9,651 nucleotides of DNA from Planctomycetota bacterium (GCA_003644335.1 QNCB01000026.1:1-9651), one strand, 5' to 3'. Positions 1 to 6,507 are shown, numbered from the stretch's first letter. Program-made: numbers and translations. The notes: a model not told the origin generated them from the sequence alone.

Positions 1-1020
1 AAGTACTACGCCTCGGTCGCGATGGAAAATCCCGTCGGGCCTATCACGAACAAAGCCAGCATCCAGGGCGAGTTGAAGAGTGGCTCGCTGATGAATTTCG
101 AGCTGGACAACCCCAGCAAGGACAAGCCCGCCTTTTTCGACTGGGGCTCGCTTATCAGTATGTACCGCGACCCGACGCAGCATTCCGAGATAAAGAGCAA
201 GATGGAGCGGTACCGCAAACAGACCCGCCGAAGCAGAATTTTGCAGGAGCTAACAGACGCGGTCAACGATGGCGGAGTATATGGTCGAATTCGCTCGGGC
301 GGCCGCACGTATGATATCTCAGCCGGCCGGGCCAAGCTCAGCAGGGACACCGTCATTTTGACCTCGGGCAAGGGGGCCTCAGGCCTGGCCAAGCGTGTCG
401 CGGTCAGGCTGCACGACGAGAAGGGCGAGATGTTGTACCAAGCTGACCGTGGCAAAGTCGTAGCTTCGTGGGACCCGGTTCGGCGACGCAACACATTGAT
501 GATCGAGCTGATGGGCAGGCTTCGTTTGCCTGGCAGGCTTGTCGACAGGCAGTCCGAGGCGCCCCGCAAAAGTCGCTGGGACTCAGGCTCGCTGCCACTG
601 CCAAGGGACGAACAGTTTGAGCAGGTGCCCATGGTCGATCTGCTGGAGAGGCCCGGCGATTTCACGACCAGCCGCAGAGTTATAGCTGGCATCGACAGCC
701 TGACCAAACACCGCACCGCGAAAATCCGAGGCCAAATCGAAGCGGAAATGAACTTCCGCATAGCTTACGGACTCAGCTGCGCGCTGCTGGTCGCCATGGG
801 CGCAGCTTTGGGCGTGATATCCCGCGGCGGACAGTTTCTCACCGCCTTTGCGATTTCAGTGATACCAGCTGCGGGAATAATAGTGATGATCCTCATGGGC
901 AAGCGGATGATATCCAACCCGGACTCCTCCACGACGGGCGGCTATATCGTTATCTGGGGCGGCATGGCTGCGCTGCTGCTGATAGACATTGTAATCTACT
1001 ATCGACTGGGCAAACGATGA
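1..1020 (+). CDS. LptF/LptG (YjgP/YjgQ) family permease, 5'-truncated by window edge
   Basis: This is the C-terminal 339 residues of an inner-membrane permease of the LptF/LptG family, which works with the LptB ATPase to move lipopolysaccharide towards the outer membrane. The frame is open from base 1, so the ATG at 22 is probably internal. What remains is the end of the periplasmic beta-rich domain (about residues 1-245), then three hydrophobic segments near residues 253-275, 277-297 and 311-335, the usual C-terminal half of the family. The small residues and the GKRM turn between the last two helices fit family members. The stop codon overlaps the ATG of the next permease (ATGA), so the two are probably co-translated. 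Whether this copy is LptF or LptG cannot be decided from sequence alone; first position in the pair favours LptF. Confidence 0.85.
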   Translation, partial: KYYASVAMENPVGPITNKASIQGELKSGSLMNFELDNPSKDKPAFFDWGSLISMYRDPTQHSEIKSKMERYRKQTRRSRILQELTDAVNDGGVYGRIRSGGRTYDISAGRAKLSRDTVILTSGKGASGLAKRVAVRLHDEKGEMLYQADRGKVVASWDPVRRRNTLMIELMGRLRLPGRLVDRQSEAPRKSRWDSGSLPLPRDEQFEQVPMVDLLERPGDFTTSRRVIAGIDSLTKHRTAKIRGQIEAEMNFRIAYGLSCALLVAMGAALGVISRGGQFLTAFAISVIPAAGIIVMILMGKRMISNPDSSTTGGYIVIWGGMAALLLIDIVIYYRLGKR

Positions 1021-2495
1021 TAGTTAAAACACTCGACAGATATATCGTGCGGACGTTTCTGCACTCGCTGCTGATGTGGTTCATCGTGATGATGACGCTA
1101 CGGGTCGTCGTGGATATGTTCACGCAGATGGACGAGTTCACCGAGAGCGACGAGGGGATTTTAAGCGTAGCGGCGTATATATGTAGTTACTATTTTTTCA
1201 ACGCCTTCGTCTATATCACGCAGATGGGGGGCATTATCATCGTCGCCGCTGCAGCTTTCACCATGGCCCGGATGAACCACTCCAACGAACTGACCGCTAT
1301 GCTCGCATCGGGCGTGAGTTTGCATCGCGTGGTCTGGCCTATCATACTCTGCGCCATCGCTATGAGCGGGTTTATTATTATCGACCAGGAGTTCGTCATA
1401 CCCAACGTCAAGGACAAGCTCATACGCTCAGCGGACAGCCAAAGCAGCAAGGACTGGTTCCAGATACGATTTTTTTCCGACGGCGACAGGACGGTCTGGT
1501 GGTCGGGCAATTATGCTACGAGCACGGAAACGATGCAATATCCCCTGGCTATCTTTCGCGACGAGCAGTTCAATTACCTCGGACATCTTCTTGCCAAGCA
1601 GGCTACCCCCGGCGTGCTGATAGACAAGGCGGGCAGGGAACTCTCGGGTTGGCTTGCCGCTGACGGCGAGTTGGCGAAGGTAGCCAAGCCCGGCGAGCGA
1701 GTTTGGCGGCAGAACCAGACCACCGACGCTGTCACGACCGTTATCGGGCCTGGGAAAATCGTCGACGCGCTGGTAGCTGAATGTCGCCGGGAGAAACAAG
1801 CGGGCAAGCGAGACTCCGTGCCCCCAGCCAATCGGATCCGCGGAGCCAGGAATATATCGCTCGATGATCCGGAATTTAACATGACCATCCGGGCAGAGCA
1901 GTTTGTCCGTTGGCCTGTTTTGAAAACAGTAACGGACCCGCAAACGGGCGAGGTGAAAAACGTCTATGGCCAAGCCAGGCTGGACAGGCCTAAGTTCGTG
2001 TTCCGCACCAAAGATGGCCAGGATGTGCTCGCGATGATCCTGGCCAGCAGCGCGACCTGGTCTGGCGGCGACCCGCGCGAGTCTAAATGGGTGCTGGAAG
2101 AGGGCAGGATATTTCGAGAGTCCGACCTGACGCCAAGCGAGCTTGGACTTAGGCAGGCGGGGCGCTGGCTGGACTATATGTCCAGCTCCGAGCTGACCTC
2201 GCTGCTGAAACTAAAGCGAGCCAACAACCCCCGAGCTGTGCGAATGACCAAATACATCCGCTTCGCTGAGCCTTTGAACAACCTGATAATGCTGCTGCTG
2301 GGCTTGCCGTTCATCCTCTCCCGCCAGCGGAACATCAAAGCATCCGCTGGGCTGTGTGTGCTGATGGTCGGCGTGTTTTACATATTCATCTACGCCGCGA
2401 GGTACATGGGCCTGCCGGACTTCTGGGGAGCGTTCCTACCTGTCCTAATCTTCGGCCCAACGTCGGTACTAATGCTCGACTCAATAAAAACCTGA
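1017..2495 (+). CDS. LptF/LptG (YjgP/YjgQ) family permease, second copy
   Basis: A 492-residue permease, the presumed partner of the preceding gene in the LptB2FG lipopolysaccharide exporter. The N-terminus LDRYIVRTFL is typical of the family. Hydrophobic segments lie near residues 13-35, 60-85 and 102-123. A long periplasmic region follows (about 130-410), then three more segments near 423-440, 445-465 and 468-490. The total is well above the roughly 360 residues of E. coli LptF or LptG, the excess lying in the periplasmic region. The start is fixed by the 4-base overlap with the upstream gene and by the family-like N-terminus; there is no strong ribosome-binding site, which fits translational coupling. 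A hairpin plus six Ts lies 3 bases after the stop. Family assignment is firm; the choice between LptF and LptG is not. Confidence 0.88.
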   Translation: MIVKTLDRYIVRTFLHSLLMWFIVMMTLRVVVDMFTQMDEFTESDEGILSVAAYICSYYFFNAFVYITQMGGIIIVAAAAFTMARMNHSNELTAMLASGVSLHRVVWPIILCAIAMSGFIIIDQEFVIPNVKDKLIRSADSQSSKDWFQIRFFSDGDRTVWWSGNYATSTETMQYPLAIFRDEQFNYLGHLLAKQATPGVLIDKAGRELSGWLAADGELAKVAKPGERVWRQNQTTDAVTTVIGPGKIVDALVAECRREKQAGKRDSVPPANRIRGARNISLDDPEFNMTIRAEQFVRWPVLKTVTDPQTGEVKNVYGQARLDRPKFVFRTKDGQDVLAMILASSATWSGGDPRESKWVLEEGRIFRESDLTPSELGLRQAGRWLDYMSSSELTSLLKLKRANNPRAVRMTKYIRFAEPLNNLIMLLLGLPFILSRQRNIKASAGLCVLMVGVFYIFIYAARYMGLPDFWGAFLPVLIFGPTSVLMLDSIKT

Positions 2496-2498
2496 CAC

Positions 2499-2527
2499 GT
2501 AGCATGGGCGTCCCGCCCATGTTTTTT
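2499..2527 (+). terminator. Repeat-derived intrinsic terminator of the lptF/lptG unit
   Basis: Arms CATGGGCG (2503-2510) and CGCCCATG (2514-2521) form a perfect 8-bp stem with a 3-base loop, followed directly by six Ts (2522-2527). This is textbook intrinsic-terminator geometry just after the permease stop. With the preceding GTAG it is also one unit of the hairpin repeat family found elsewhere in the window. Confidence 0.75.
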
Positions 2528-2531
2528 CTTT

Positions 2532-2626
2532 GTCATTCCCGCGCAGGCGGGGATCCATGTATATTTGGACAAACCCCTGGATTCCCGCTCCCCGATCAGG
2601 TCGAGGACGAGCTTCGCGGGAATGAT
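2532..2626. repeat. GTCATTCCCGCG-type palindromic dispersed repeat
   Basis: Outer arms GTCATTCCCGCG (2532-2543) and CGCGGGAATGAT (2615-2626) pair at 11 of 12 positions. Inside them the left GGCGGGGATCCA and right CTGGATTCCCGC segments pair again, giving a nested palindrome of about 95 bp. From general knowledge, elements starting GTCATTCCCGCG and carrying internal GGATCC/GGATTCC arms occur in many copies in unrelated bacteria. Only one copy is seen here. Confidence 0.6.
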
Positions 2627-2699
2627 ACGGGAGAAGACCGAGGCTTTCCACGACACCGGGCTACCGGTAATCAGTAAAAATAAAAACCCGCGAGATGCG

Positions 2700-2731
2700 A
2701 AAAAAAAAACGCCGACCCATCCGGGCCGGCG
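2700..2731 (-). terminator. Intrinsic terminator of the cold-shock gene
   Basis: Read on the minus strand, CGCCGGCCC pairs with GGGTCGGCG (9 bp including one G-U) around a GGAT loop and is followed by ten Ts. It lies 25 bases beyond the cold-shock stop codon and is the strongest terminator in the window. Confidence 0.9.
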
Positions 2732-2756
2732 CTTCTTGTTTTGACCTTGCGAGATA

Positions 2757-2957
2757 CTAGCCCTTGCGGACGTTCGTAGCCTTGGGGCCTTTCTCGCCTT
2801 GCGTTACGTCAAAGCTGACGGCTTCGCCTTCAGCCAGCGACTTGAAGCCGTCGCCGATGATATCGCCGTGATGCACAAACACGTCTGTGCCGTCATCGCC
2901 GGTGATGAATCCGTAACCCTTGGTGTCATTAAACCACTTCACTGTACCTGTCGCCAT
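2757..2957 (-). CDS. csp: Cold-shock domain protein (CspA family)
   Basis: A 66-residue single-domain cold-shock protein that binds single-stranded RNA or DNA and acts as an RNA chaperone. Both nucleic-acid motifs are present: RNP1 KGYGFI (residues 14-19) and RNP2 VFVHH (26-30), after the usual [10 protein letters not shown] start. The length is standard. The frame is open upstream to 3083, but homology starts at this ATG and AGGAG sits 8 bases before it, so the longer reading is rejected. The gene has its own strong terminator and stands alone. The spacer upstream could hold a long 5' leader of the kind used by cspA-type genes, but no convincing promoter was found. Confidence 0.95.
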   Translation of the reverse strand: MATGTVKWFNDTKGYGFITGDDGTDVFVHHGDIIGDGFKSLAEGEAVSFDVTQGEKGPKATNVRKG

Positions 2958-3203
2958 TGTAATGGCTCCTATGAAAAAGCACACCGACCCCACAGTTTTG
3001 TATCCCAAGGTTCCACAAGCCACGCAGAACACCCGCCTGACAAAAAAACCTGGTACAAAACCATGGAAGAACTCACGTGCCAATCGAGTTCACCGGACGG
3101 ATCGAGAACTTTTCTCGAACTCCTCCGGTTCCAACAGCTTCCCCTTATACCGCCAATGCAAAAAAAAAGCGAGAAAAAAATTTTTTTTAATCACGTCATC
3201 ATG
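2958..3203 (-). other. Spacer upstream of csp: possible leader, hairpin and A/T tracts
   Basis: No gene is supported here. A short perfect hairpin, TCGAGAA-CTT-TTCTCGA, lies at 3102-3118. At 3160-3188 there are a run of nine As and an A7T8 tract, just past the stop of the DJ-1-family gene. The spacer could carry a structured csp leader and the 3' end of the DJ-1 transcript. The A/T tracts lack a GC stem, so they are not called a terminator. Confidence 0.35.
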
Positions 3204-3728
3204 TCACGTTTTGGTCAGGGCATTTGCGATAGCCAGGCAGAAGGCTGGCAGGTCGTCGGGTTTGCGGGCGGTTATCACGTTTCCATCCGCCACGCAAGGC
3301 TCGTCCACCCACTTGGCGCCGGCGTTTATCATGTCGTGCCTGATAGCGACGAAACTTGTCGCGCGTCGGCCTCGTAGGGCGTCGGTGCAGCAGAGCATCC
3401 ACCCGCCATGGCAGATCGCAGCCAGGATAATTTCCGCTGAGACGCACTGCTGAATGAAGCCTATCATCATCTCGCTGCGTCGCATAAAGTCCGGGCACCA
3501 CCCGCCGGGGACAATCACAGCGTCGTAGGCGTCGCCGCGAACCTCCTGGGCTGAGTAGGTCGAGCGACACGGATAACCGAGTTTGGAATGATACTCCCGC
3601 TGGGCCTGAGGGGCGATGAGGTCGACCTTCGCACCGGCTTCAACGAAACGATAATACGGATACCAGACTTCCATCTCCTGGTACTGCTCGTCGAGCATTA
3701 TCGCAATTTTCTTCCCCGAAAGTCCCAC
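3204..3728 (-). CDS. DJ-1/PfpI family protein
   Basis: A 174-residue class-I glutamine-amidotransferase-like protein of the DJ-1/PfpI family (relatives include PfpI and YhbO; proposed roles are stress protection, glyoxalase or deglycase activity, or proteolysis). Key elements are the N-terminal strand followed by an acidic stretch (LDEQYQEME, residues 12-20), VPGGWCPDF (73-81), the nucleophile elbow AICHGG with Cys106 and His107, and ARKPDDLPAF (154-163), close to the VTSRTPDDLPAF end of YhbO. The Pro usual after AICHG is Gly. The start is GTG, supported by GGAG 6 bases upstream; no ATG lies near the right place. The gene is monocistronic. The family is clear, but the substrate cannot be read from sequence. 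Confidence 0.88.
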   Translation of the reverse strand: MGLSGKKIAIMLDEQYQEMEVWYPYYRFVEAGAKVDLIAPQAQREYHSKLGYPCRSTYSAQEVRGDAYDAVIVPGGWCPDFMRRSEMMIGFIQQCVSAEIILAAICHGGWMLCCTDALRGRRATSFVAIRHDMINAGAKWVDEPCVADGNVITARKPDDLPAFCLAIANALTKT

Positions 3729-3818
3729 AGCAAACTCCAGAAAAAGTTGTCAGTAAAAGCAAAAAATCCACCGCGAAGGAACGCATAGAACACAAAGATA
3801 AAAGTTTTTGGTTGTCGA

Positions 3819-3836
3819 TAAAAGCAAAAACAGCGG
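3819..3836 (+). repeat. TAAAAGCAAAAACAGCGG dispersed repeat, copy 1
   Basis: An 18-base block identical to 4135-4152. Similar but diverged versions (CAGTAAAAGCAAAAA, then CCGCGAAG) lie at 3751-3777 and near 2670-2692. Every copy is in a spacer. Confidence 0.6.
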
Positions 3837-3877
3837 AACACGAATGGCACGAATAAAAAAATCGTGGTATTCGTGTT
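3837..3877. repeat. Inverted repeat with CACGAAT core
   Basis: Outer arms AACACGAAT (3837-3845) and ATTCGTGTT (3869-3877) and inner arms CACGA (3848-3852) and TCGTG (3862-3866) are perfect, with only a 2-base mismatch between them. The loop is A-rich. It sits directly after the 18-base block, the same arrangement as the ACACGGAT element after the second copy. Confidence 0.55.
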
Positions 3878-3893
3878 TTGAAAACGAGCCAAG

Positions 3894-3920
3894 CCCTCAG
3901 CCCTTTCTCAGAGCTGAGGG
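3894..3920 (-). terminator. Hairpin downstream of tRNA-Ala, candidate terminator
   Basis: CCCTCAGC (3894-3901) and GCTGAGGG (3913-3920) form a perfect 8-bp stem with an 11-base loop, 9 bases past the tRNA 3' end. On the minus strand the tail is CTTGGCTCGTTTTC, only weakly T-rich, so efficiency is uncertain. Confidence 0.5.
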
Positions 3921-3929
3921 TTGGAACAC

Positions 3930-4002
3930 TGGAGCCGAAGAGATTCGAACTCTCGACCTACGCATTGCGAACGCGTCGCTCTCCCAACTGAGCTACGGCC
4001 CC
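3930..4002 (-). tRNA. tRNA-Ala (anticodon CGC)
   Basis: A 73-base cloverleaf. Acceptor arms GGGGCCG and CGGCUCC pair fully with a G3-U70 wobble, the alanine identity element. The D arm is GCUC/GAGC, the anticodon arm ACGCG-UUCGCAA-UGCGU and the T arm GAGAG-UUCGAAU-CUCUU. The anticodon CGC (3967-3969) reads the alanine codon GCG. The discriminator is A73 and no CCA is encoded (GTG follows), so the tail must be added by the nucleotidyltransferase. A TTGACA promoter lies upstream and a hairpin follows. Reading frames crossing this tRNA are not genes. Confidence 0.97.
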
Positions 4003-4062
4003 GGGATATTCAATTTACCGCGACATGCCTGCTGTCAACATCAACCTCAGCCATCGCGAAAC

Positions 4063-4092
4063 ATTCTATTACAAACCGGGCAATTCTGTCAA
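4063..4092 (-). promoter_or_regulatory. Sigma-70-type promoter of tRNA-Ala
   Basis: On the minus strand a perfect TTGACA (-35, 4087-4092) is followed after 18 bases by TAGAAT (-10, 4063-4068), placing the start about 55 bases before the tRNA. A second perfect TTGACA at 4033-4038, with TAAATT 15 bases on (4012-4017), could be a weaker promoter starting almost at the mature 5' end. Confidence 0.65.
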
Positions 4093-4115
4093 GCGACTTC
4101 ATTCAGCCTGTCGTT

Positions 4116-4152
4116 ATCAGTAATCAGTAATCAGTAAAAGCAAAAACAGCGG
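4116..4152 (+). repeat. ATCAGTA x3 tandem plus TAAAAGCAAAAACAGCGG, copy 2
   Basis: Three perfect tandem ATCAGTA heptamers (4116-4136) run into the 18-base block (4135-4152) shared with 3819-3836. A single diverged relative (ATCAGTAAAAATAAAAACCC) lies near 2670. Confidence 0.6.
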
Positions 4153-4177
4153 TCCACGGATTGCGCCGATTGAAAAG

Positions 4178-4244
4178 AGATTACACGGATTTTTTTTGAT
4201 TAACAAATCGGTGTAATCTTCTTAAAAAAAAATCCGTGTAATCT
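4178..4244. repeat. 20-bp perfect inverted repeat, ACACGGAT element
   Basis: AGATTACACGGATTTTTTTT (4178-4197) is exactly inverted at 4225-4244. The 27-base centre holds a third, diverged copy (CGGTGTAATCT). The bases before it (GTCCACGGATT, 4152-4162) and the arm itself recur after frr at 9388-9413. No gene lies in the 520 bases between the tRNA and the HAD gene; that spacer consists of repeats. Confidence 0.75.
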
Positions 4245-4260
4245 GAGCTAATTGCAAAAA

Positions 4261-4349
4261 TGTAGCCTAGCCGCCCTCGGCTGGGAAGATTGTGTAAAAA
4301 ACACTGTAAATATAGCAAGTTCAACACAGCCGAGGGCGACTGTGCTACA
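4261..4349. repeat. Paired hairpin-repeat units, inverted (TGTAGC...GCTACA)
   Basis: Two 25-base units in inverted orientation, 4261-4285 and 4325-4349, are separated by a 39-base AT-rich spacer. The right unit reads CACAGCCGAGGGCGACTGTG followed by CTACA. The left is its inverse with changes near the tag (TGTAGCCTAGCC) and at its inner end (GGG for GTG). The same architecture recurs at 7341-7411. Confidence 0.75.
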
Positions 4350-4409
4350 TTCCCGAATAGTTTTGCAATCAGCTCATCTGTGTATCTTTATTGGGCCTTG
4401 GTCATTTTT

Positions 4410-4521
4410 TCGTCATTCGGAATTCGTCATTGATTCGGAATTCGGATTTCGAAATTCATCATTTGCTGTTTCCCTCCGCACTATTGCCTGTCCCCTACTT
4501 GCCTGTTGCCTATTTGCCCAT
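4410..4521. repeat. Simple-repeat spacer: GTCATTCGGAATTC and GGCAAAT-type heptads
   Basis: No gene. Positions 4412-4466 consist of near-repeats of GTCATTCGGAATTC, GATTCGGAATTCGGATTTC and similar. Positions 4482-4518, read on the minus strand, are 7-base-period repeats (GGCAAAT, AGGCAAC, AGGCAAG) beginning 4 bases after the HAD stop codon. The 20 bases at 4499-4518 are identical, inverted, to 9357-9376 after frr. Confidence 0.6.
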
Positions 4522-4522
4522 T

Positions 4523-5176
4523 CTAATCCAGCAGAATTCTGGCCATTTCCTGCACACTATCCACCAGGTATGTTGGATTGGCTTTGACTAAATCTTCGCG
4601 AGGCTCTTGTCCAAACGTTACCGCGATGGAGCTAATGCCGTTGTCATGGGCACCTTGAATATCGACCACGCGGTCGCCTATCATAACGACCTGGCTATCC
4701 TCATAAGGAGCCATCTTGCAGAGCAGGTCGAAAATAATCATTTTCTTTGTTCGCCGATCGTCTTCCTCGCTGGCACCCATGACGTGTTCAAAATAGCTGT
4801 CGAGTTTGTTGGCTTTGACTATCTGCCGGGCGTTGTTGGTTTTCCGAGCGGTGGCGATGGCGATTCTTTTGTCGCGATTTTTCAGCTCAGCAAGCAGCTC
4901 GGGCACGCCCTCGTAAGGTACATTTTTCTGCACGCCAAAAGTACCCGCATAATACCAGTAATGCTGAAAGGCTTTGTTCGCCTGGTCGTGGGTCAGGCCA
5001 AAATTTTCCTCGAAACAGTGCAGAAGCGGAACTTTCAGAAATAGCCTGAGCTTTTCCGGGTCGATGTTTTCCATACCGAAATGCTCCAGCGCATAGGCTG
5101 CCGCTCCGAGCATCTCCTGCTCGGGGTTGGTCAGCGTTCCGTCCAGATCGAAAACTATGATTTTGAAGTCCGACAT
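4523..5176 (-). CDS. HAD-superfamily hydrolase, phosphoglycolate phosphatase-like
   Basis: A 217-residue haloacid-dehalogenase-type phosphatase of the Gph/PGP-like group. Motif I is FDLDGT with nucleophile Asp10 and acid/base Asp12. Motif II is IATAR with Thr109. Motif III Lys is probably Lys144 or Lys145. Motif IV is MIGDRVVD with Asp168 and Asp172. The helical C1-type cap lies between residues 15 and 90. It should be an Mg-dependent phosphatase of a small metabolite; the substrate (phosphoglycolate, a nucleotide or other) cannot be told. The ATG immediately before the first strand is the natural start, although the upstream GGTG is a poor ribosome-binding site. The gene is monocistronic with repeat-rich spacers on both sides. 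Confidence 0.88.
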   Translation of the reverse strand: MSDFKIIVFDLDGTLTNPEQEMLGAAAYALEHFGMENIDPEKLRLFLKVPLLHCFEENFGLTHDQANKAFQHYWYYAGTFGVQKNVPYEGVPELLAELKNRDKRIAIATARKTNNARQIVKANKLDSYFEHVMGASEEDDRRTKKMIIFDLLCKMAPYEDSQVVMIGDRVVDIQGAHDNGISSIAVTFGQEPREDLVKANPTYLVDSVQEMARILLD

Positions 5177-5309
5177 AGCACACCAGCATAATAACTTTTA
5201 CGGAAAAAGGAACCATGAAATAGGCATATAGGTGAGCGAAATTAAATCCTGGTCTTACCATTGGGCATCGTGTGCGGACATAAAACTGGATTGTTATCCG
5301 AGGCAATTT

Positions 5310-5383
5310 TCGGATTTTGGATTTCAGATTTCGGATTGAGCTGGTTTCGCGAAACAATCCGAAATCCGCAATCTGAAATCCGA
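5310..5383. repeat. Large inverted repeat of GGATTTC-type units
   Basis: Arms of 29 bases (5310-5338 and 5355-5383) pair at 25 positions. The loop contains the perfect palindrome TTTCGCGAAA (5345-5354). Each arm is itself a tandem of GGATTTC/AGATTTC-like heptamers. It lies in the 410-base gene-free spacer between the HAD gene and leuD. Confidence 0.65.
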
Positions 5384-5468
5384 AGTAAATCTTATGCCAC
5401 AAAACACGGCTAAAATCTGTACAAAAACAATAGTTATGGAAAGCCATGGAAAAATCTCACACACGCAT

Positions 5469-5540
5469 ATAGGCAATAGGCAAATAGGCAAGTAGAGAAT
5501 AGGGGGAAGTTTGTGCCTATTGCCTATTCCCAGCTTGCCT
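5469..5540. repeat. Heptad AGGCAAT repeats as an inverted pair
   Basis: ATAGGCAATAGGCA (5469-5482) is exactly inverted at 5514-5527, and both arms continue as degenerate AGGCAAN heptads. It belongs to the same family as the copies after the HAD and frr stop codons. The rest of this spacer (5384-5468) shows nothing recognisable. Confidence 0.6.
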
Positions 5541-5552
5541 GTTTTCCTGGGC

Positions 5553-5581
5553 TTGTTCAGTAGCGGAGTGTGTGTTATCAT
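5553..5581 (+). promoter_or_regulatory. Candidate extended -10 promoter of leuD
   Basis: TTGTTC (5553-5558), a 17-base spacer, then TATCAT (5576-5581) preceded by TGT (extended -10). Transcription would begin at about 5588, on the leuD ATG itself. The -35 matches only 3 of 6 bases. Confidence 0.4.
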
Positions 5582-5587
5582 CTAGCC

Positions 5588-6148
5588 ATGGAACGAATAA
5601 TACAAGGCAAGGTGTTTGTCGTCGGCGACAATATCGATACCGACCAGATAATCCCCGCGGAGTTTCTCAGCTACAATCCAGCTGAGGCTGACGAGCGGAA
5701 GTTTTTTGGGCGATATGCCATGAGCGGCGTGCCGCAGGGGCAGTCGGGTTTGCCGGGCGGCGGGGTGAAGTTTACCGCGGAAGACTCCTTCCGAAGCGAG
5801 TTTTCCCTTATCGTGGCTGGTCGAAACTTCGGCTGTGGCTCGTCGCGCGAGCACGCTCCACTGGCTATCGCCGAGGCAGGCTGCGGCGTGGTGATAGCGG
5901 AAAGCTACGCGCGGATATTTTTCCGCAACTGCGTCAATGGCGGATACTGCGCACCGTTCGAGACGGCTGATAGGTTGGTGGAAAAGTTCTCCACAGGCGA
6001 CCAGGCCGAGCTGGACACACAGACTGCCCTGGTGAAAAATCTCACGACAGGCCAGAGTTATCAGCTGGAATCGCTGGGTGATGTAGCTGAGATAGTCGAT
6101 GCCGGGGGAGTGTTTGACTATGCAAAAACCGCTGGCATGTTGGAGTAA
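5588..6148 (+). CDS. leuD: 3-isopropylmalate dehydratase small subunit (LeuD)
   Basis: A 186-residue small (swivel-domain) subunit of isopropylmalate isomerase, which with LeuC converts 2-isopropylmalate to 3-isopropylmalate in leucine synthesis. Visible motifs are [15 protein letters not shown] (13-27), the signature [14 protein letters not shown] (78-91), [15 protein letters not shown] (105-119) and the end [13 protein letters not shown] (172-184). The IIPAEFL start, the roughly 40-residue insert before the signature and the AKTAGM end resemble the plant-plastid, cyanobacterial and Chlorobi type. The frame opens at a GTG at 5570, but homology begins at this ATG. No ribosome-binding site is in place; a possible promoter points to a leaderless message. 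No leuC is in the window. A homoaconitase-type role is possible but less likely. Confidence 0.9.
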   Translation: MERIIQGKVFVVGDNIDTDQIIPAEFLSYNPAEADERKFFGRYAMSGVPQGQSGLPGGGVKFTAEDSFRSEFSLIVAGRNFGCGSSREHAPLAIAEAGCGVVIAESYARIFFRNCVNGGYCAPFETADRLVEKFSTGDQAELDTQTALVKNLTTGQSYQLESLGDVAEIVDAGGVFDYAKTAGMLE

Positions 6149-6188
6149 AAAAAACGCTCCGGGCTGGTTATAGCTTGTAGCGATTTCT

Positions 6189-6494
6189 ATGAAAGACATC
6201 GATAAACTCGACATTCGCGATGTGCCAGGCGGGGCTGTGGTGGCGGTGAAGGTTACGGCGAATTCATCGCGGGATAAAGTCCTCGGGGTTCTGGGCGGCG
6301 CTCTGAAAATAGCCACAGCCACGGCTCCGGAAAGGGGCCGGGCGAACCGGGCCATCGCGGAAATATTGGCCCGGTCGCTTGGGGTGAGCCGTCGCGATGT
6401 AGCTGTCTCTGCTGGCTTGACCAGCCCGCATAAAGAATTTACTGTTAGTGGAATCTCCGCCGGGTGGCTACGGGAAAAACTGGAACAGGTTTAG
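6189..6494 (+). CDS. yggU: YggU / DUF167 (UPF0235) family protein
   Basis: A 101-residue protein of the conserved DUF167 family, whose cellular role is not established. The family core is clear: VKVTANSSRDKV (residues 21-32), LKIATATAPERGRANRAI (39-56), LGVSRRDVAVSAGLTSPHK (64-82), then a hydrophobic strand to the end. Length is normal. It starts 40 bases after leuD on the same strand and may share its message, although the two functions are not obviously linked. No Shine-Dalgarno sequence precedes the ATG. A long hairpin (6508-6559) follows the stop. Confidence 0.85.
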   Translation: MKDIDKLDIRDVPGGAVVAVKVTANSSRDKVLGVLGGALKIATATAPERGRANRAIAEILARSLGVSRRDVAVSAGLTSPHKEFTVSGISAGWLREKLEQV

Positions 6495-6507
6495 TTCGCA
6501 GGTCATG

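Noticed and set aside
6..761. 251-residue minus-strand ORF
   Set aside because: It is antisense to the LptF/LptG permease and has Ser/Leu-rich shadow composition with no recognisable domain.
2958..3083. 42-residue N-terminal extension of the cold-shock protein
   Set aside because: The family starts at the ATG at 2957, which has a well-placed AGGAG; the extension has no homology or ribosome-binding site.
3160..3188. A/T tracts as a terminator of the DJ-1 gene
   Set aside because: No GC-rich stem precedes the T run, so an intrinsic terminator is not supported.
3808..4137. Plus-strand ORF of 109 residues reading EEIRTLDLRIANASLSQLSY
   Set aside because: It is the antisense of tRNA-Ala; this peptide is a known kind of spurious annotation over tRNAs.
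4116..4350. Clustered repeats that might suggest a CRISPR array
   Set aside because: The repeats differ in sequence and spacing, there is no regular repeat-spacer pattern, and no cas gene is present.
5324..5581. 85-residue minus-strand ORF in the spacer before leuD
   Set aside because: It is translated from simple repeats (PICLLPIC-type low complexity), so it is not a gene.
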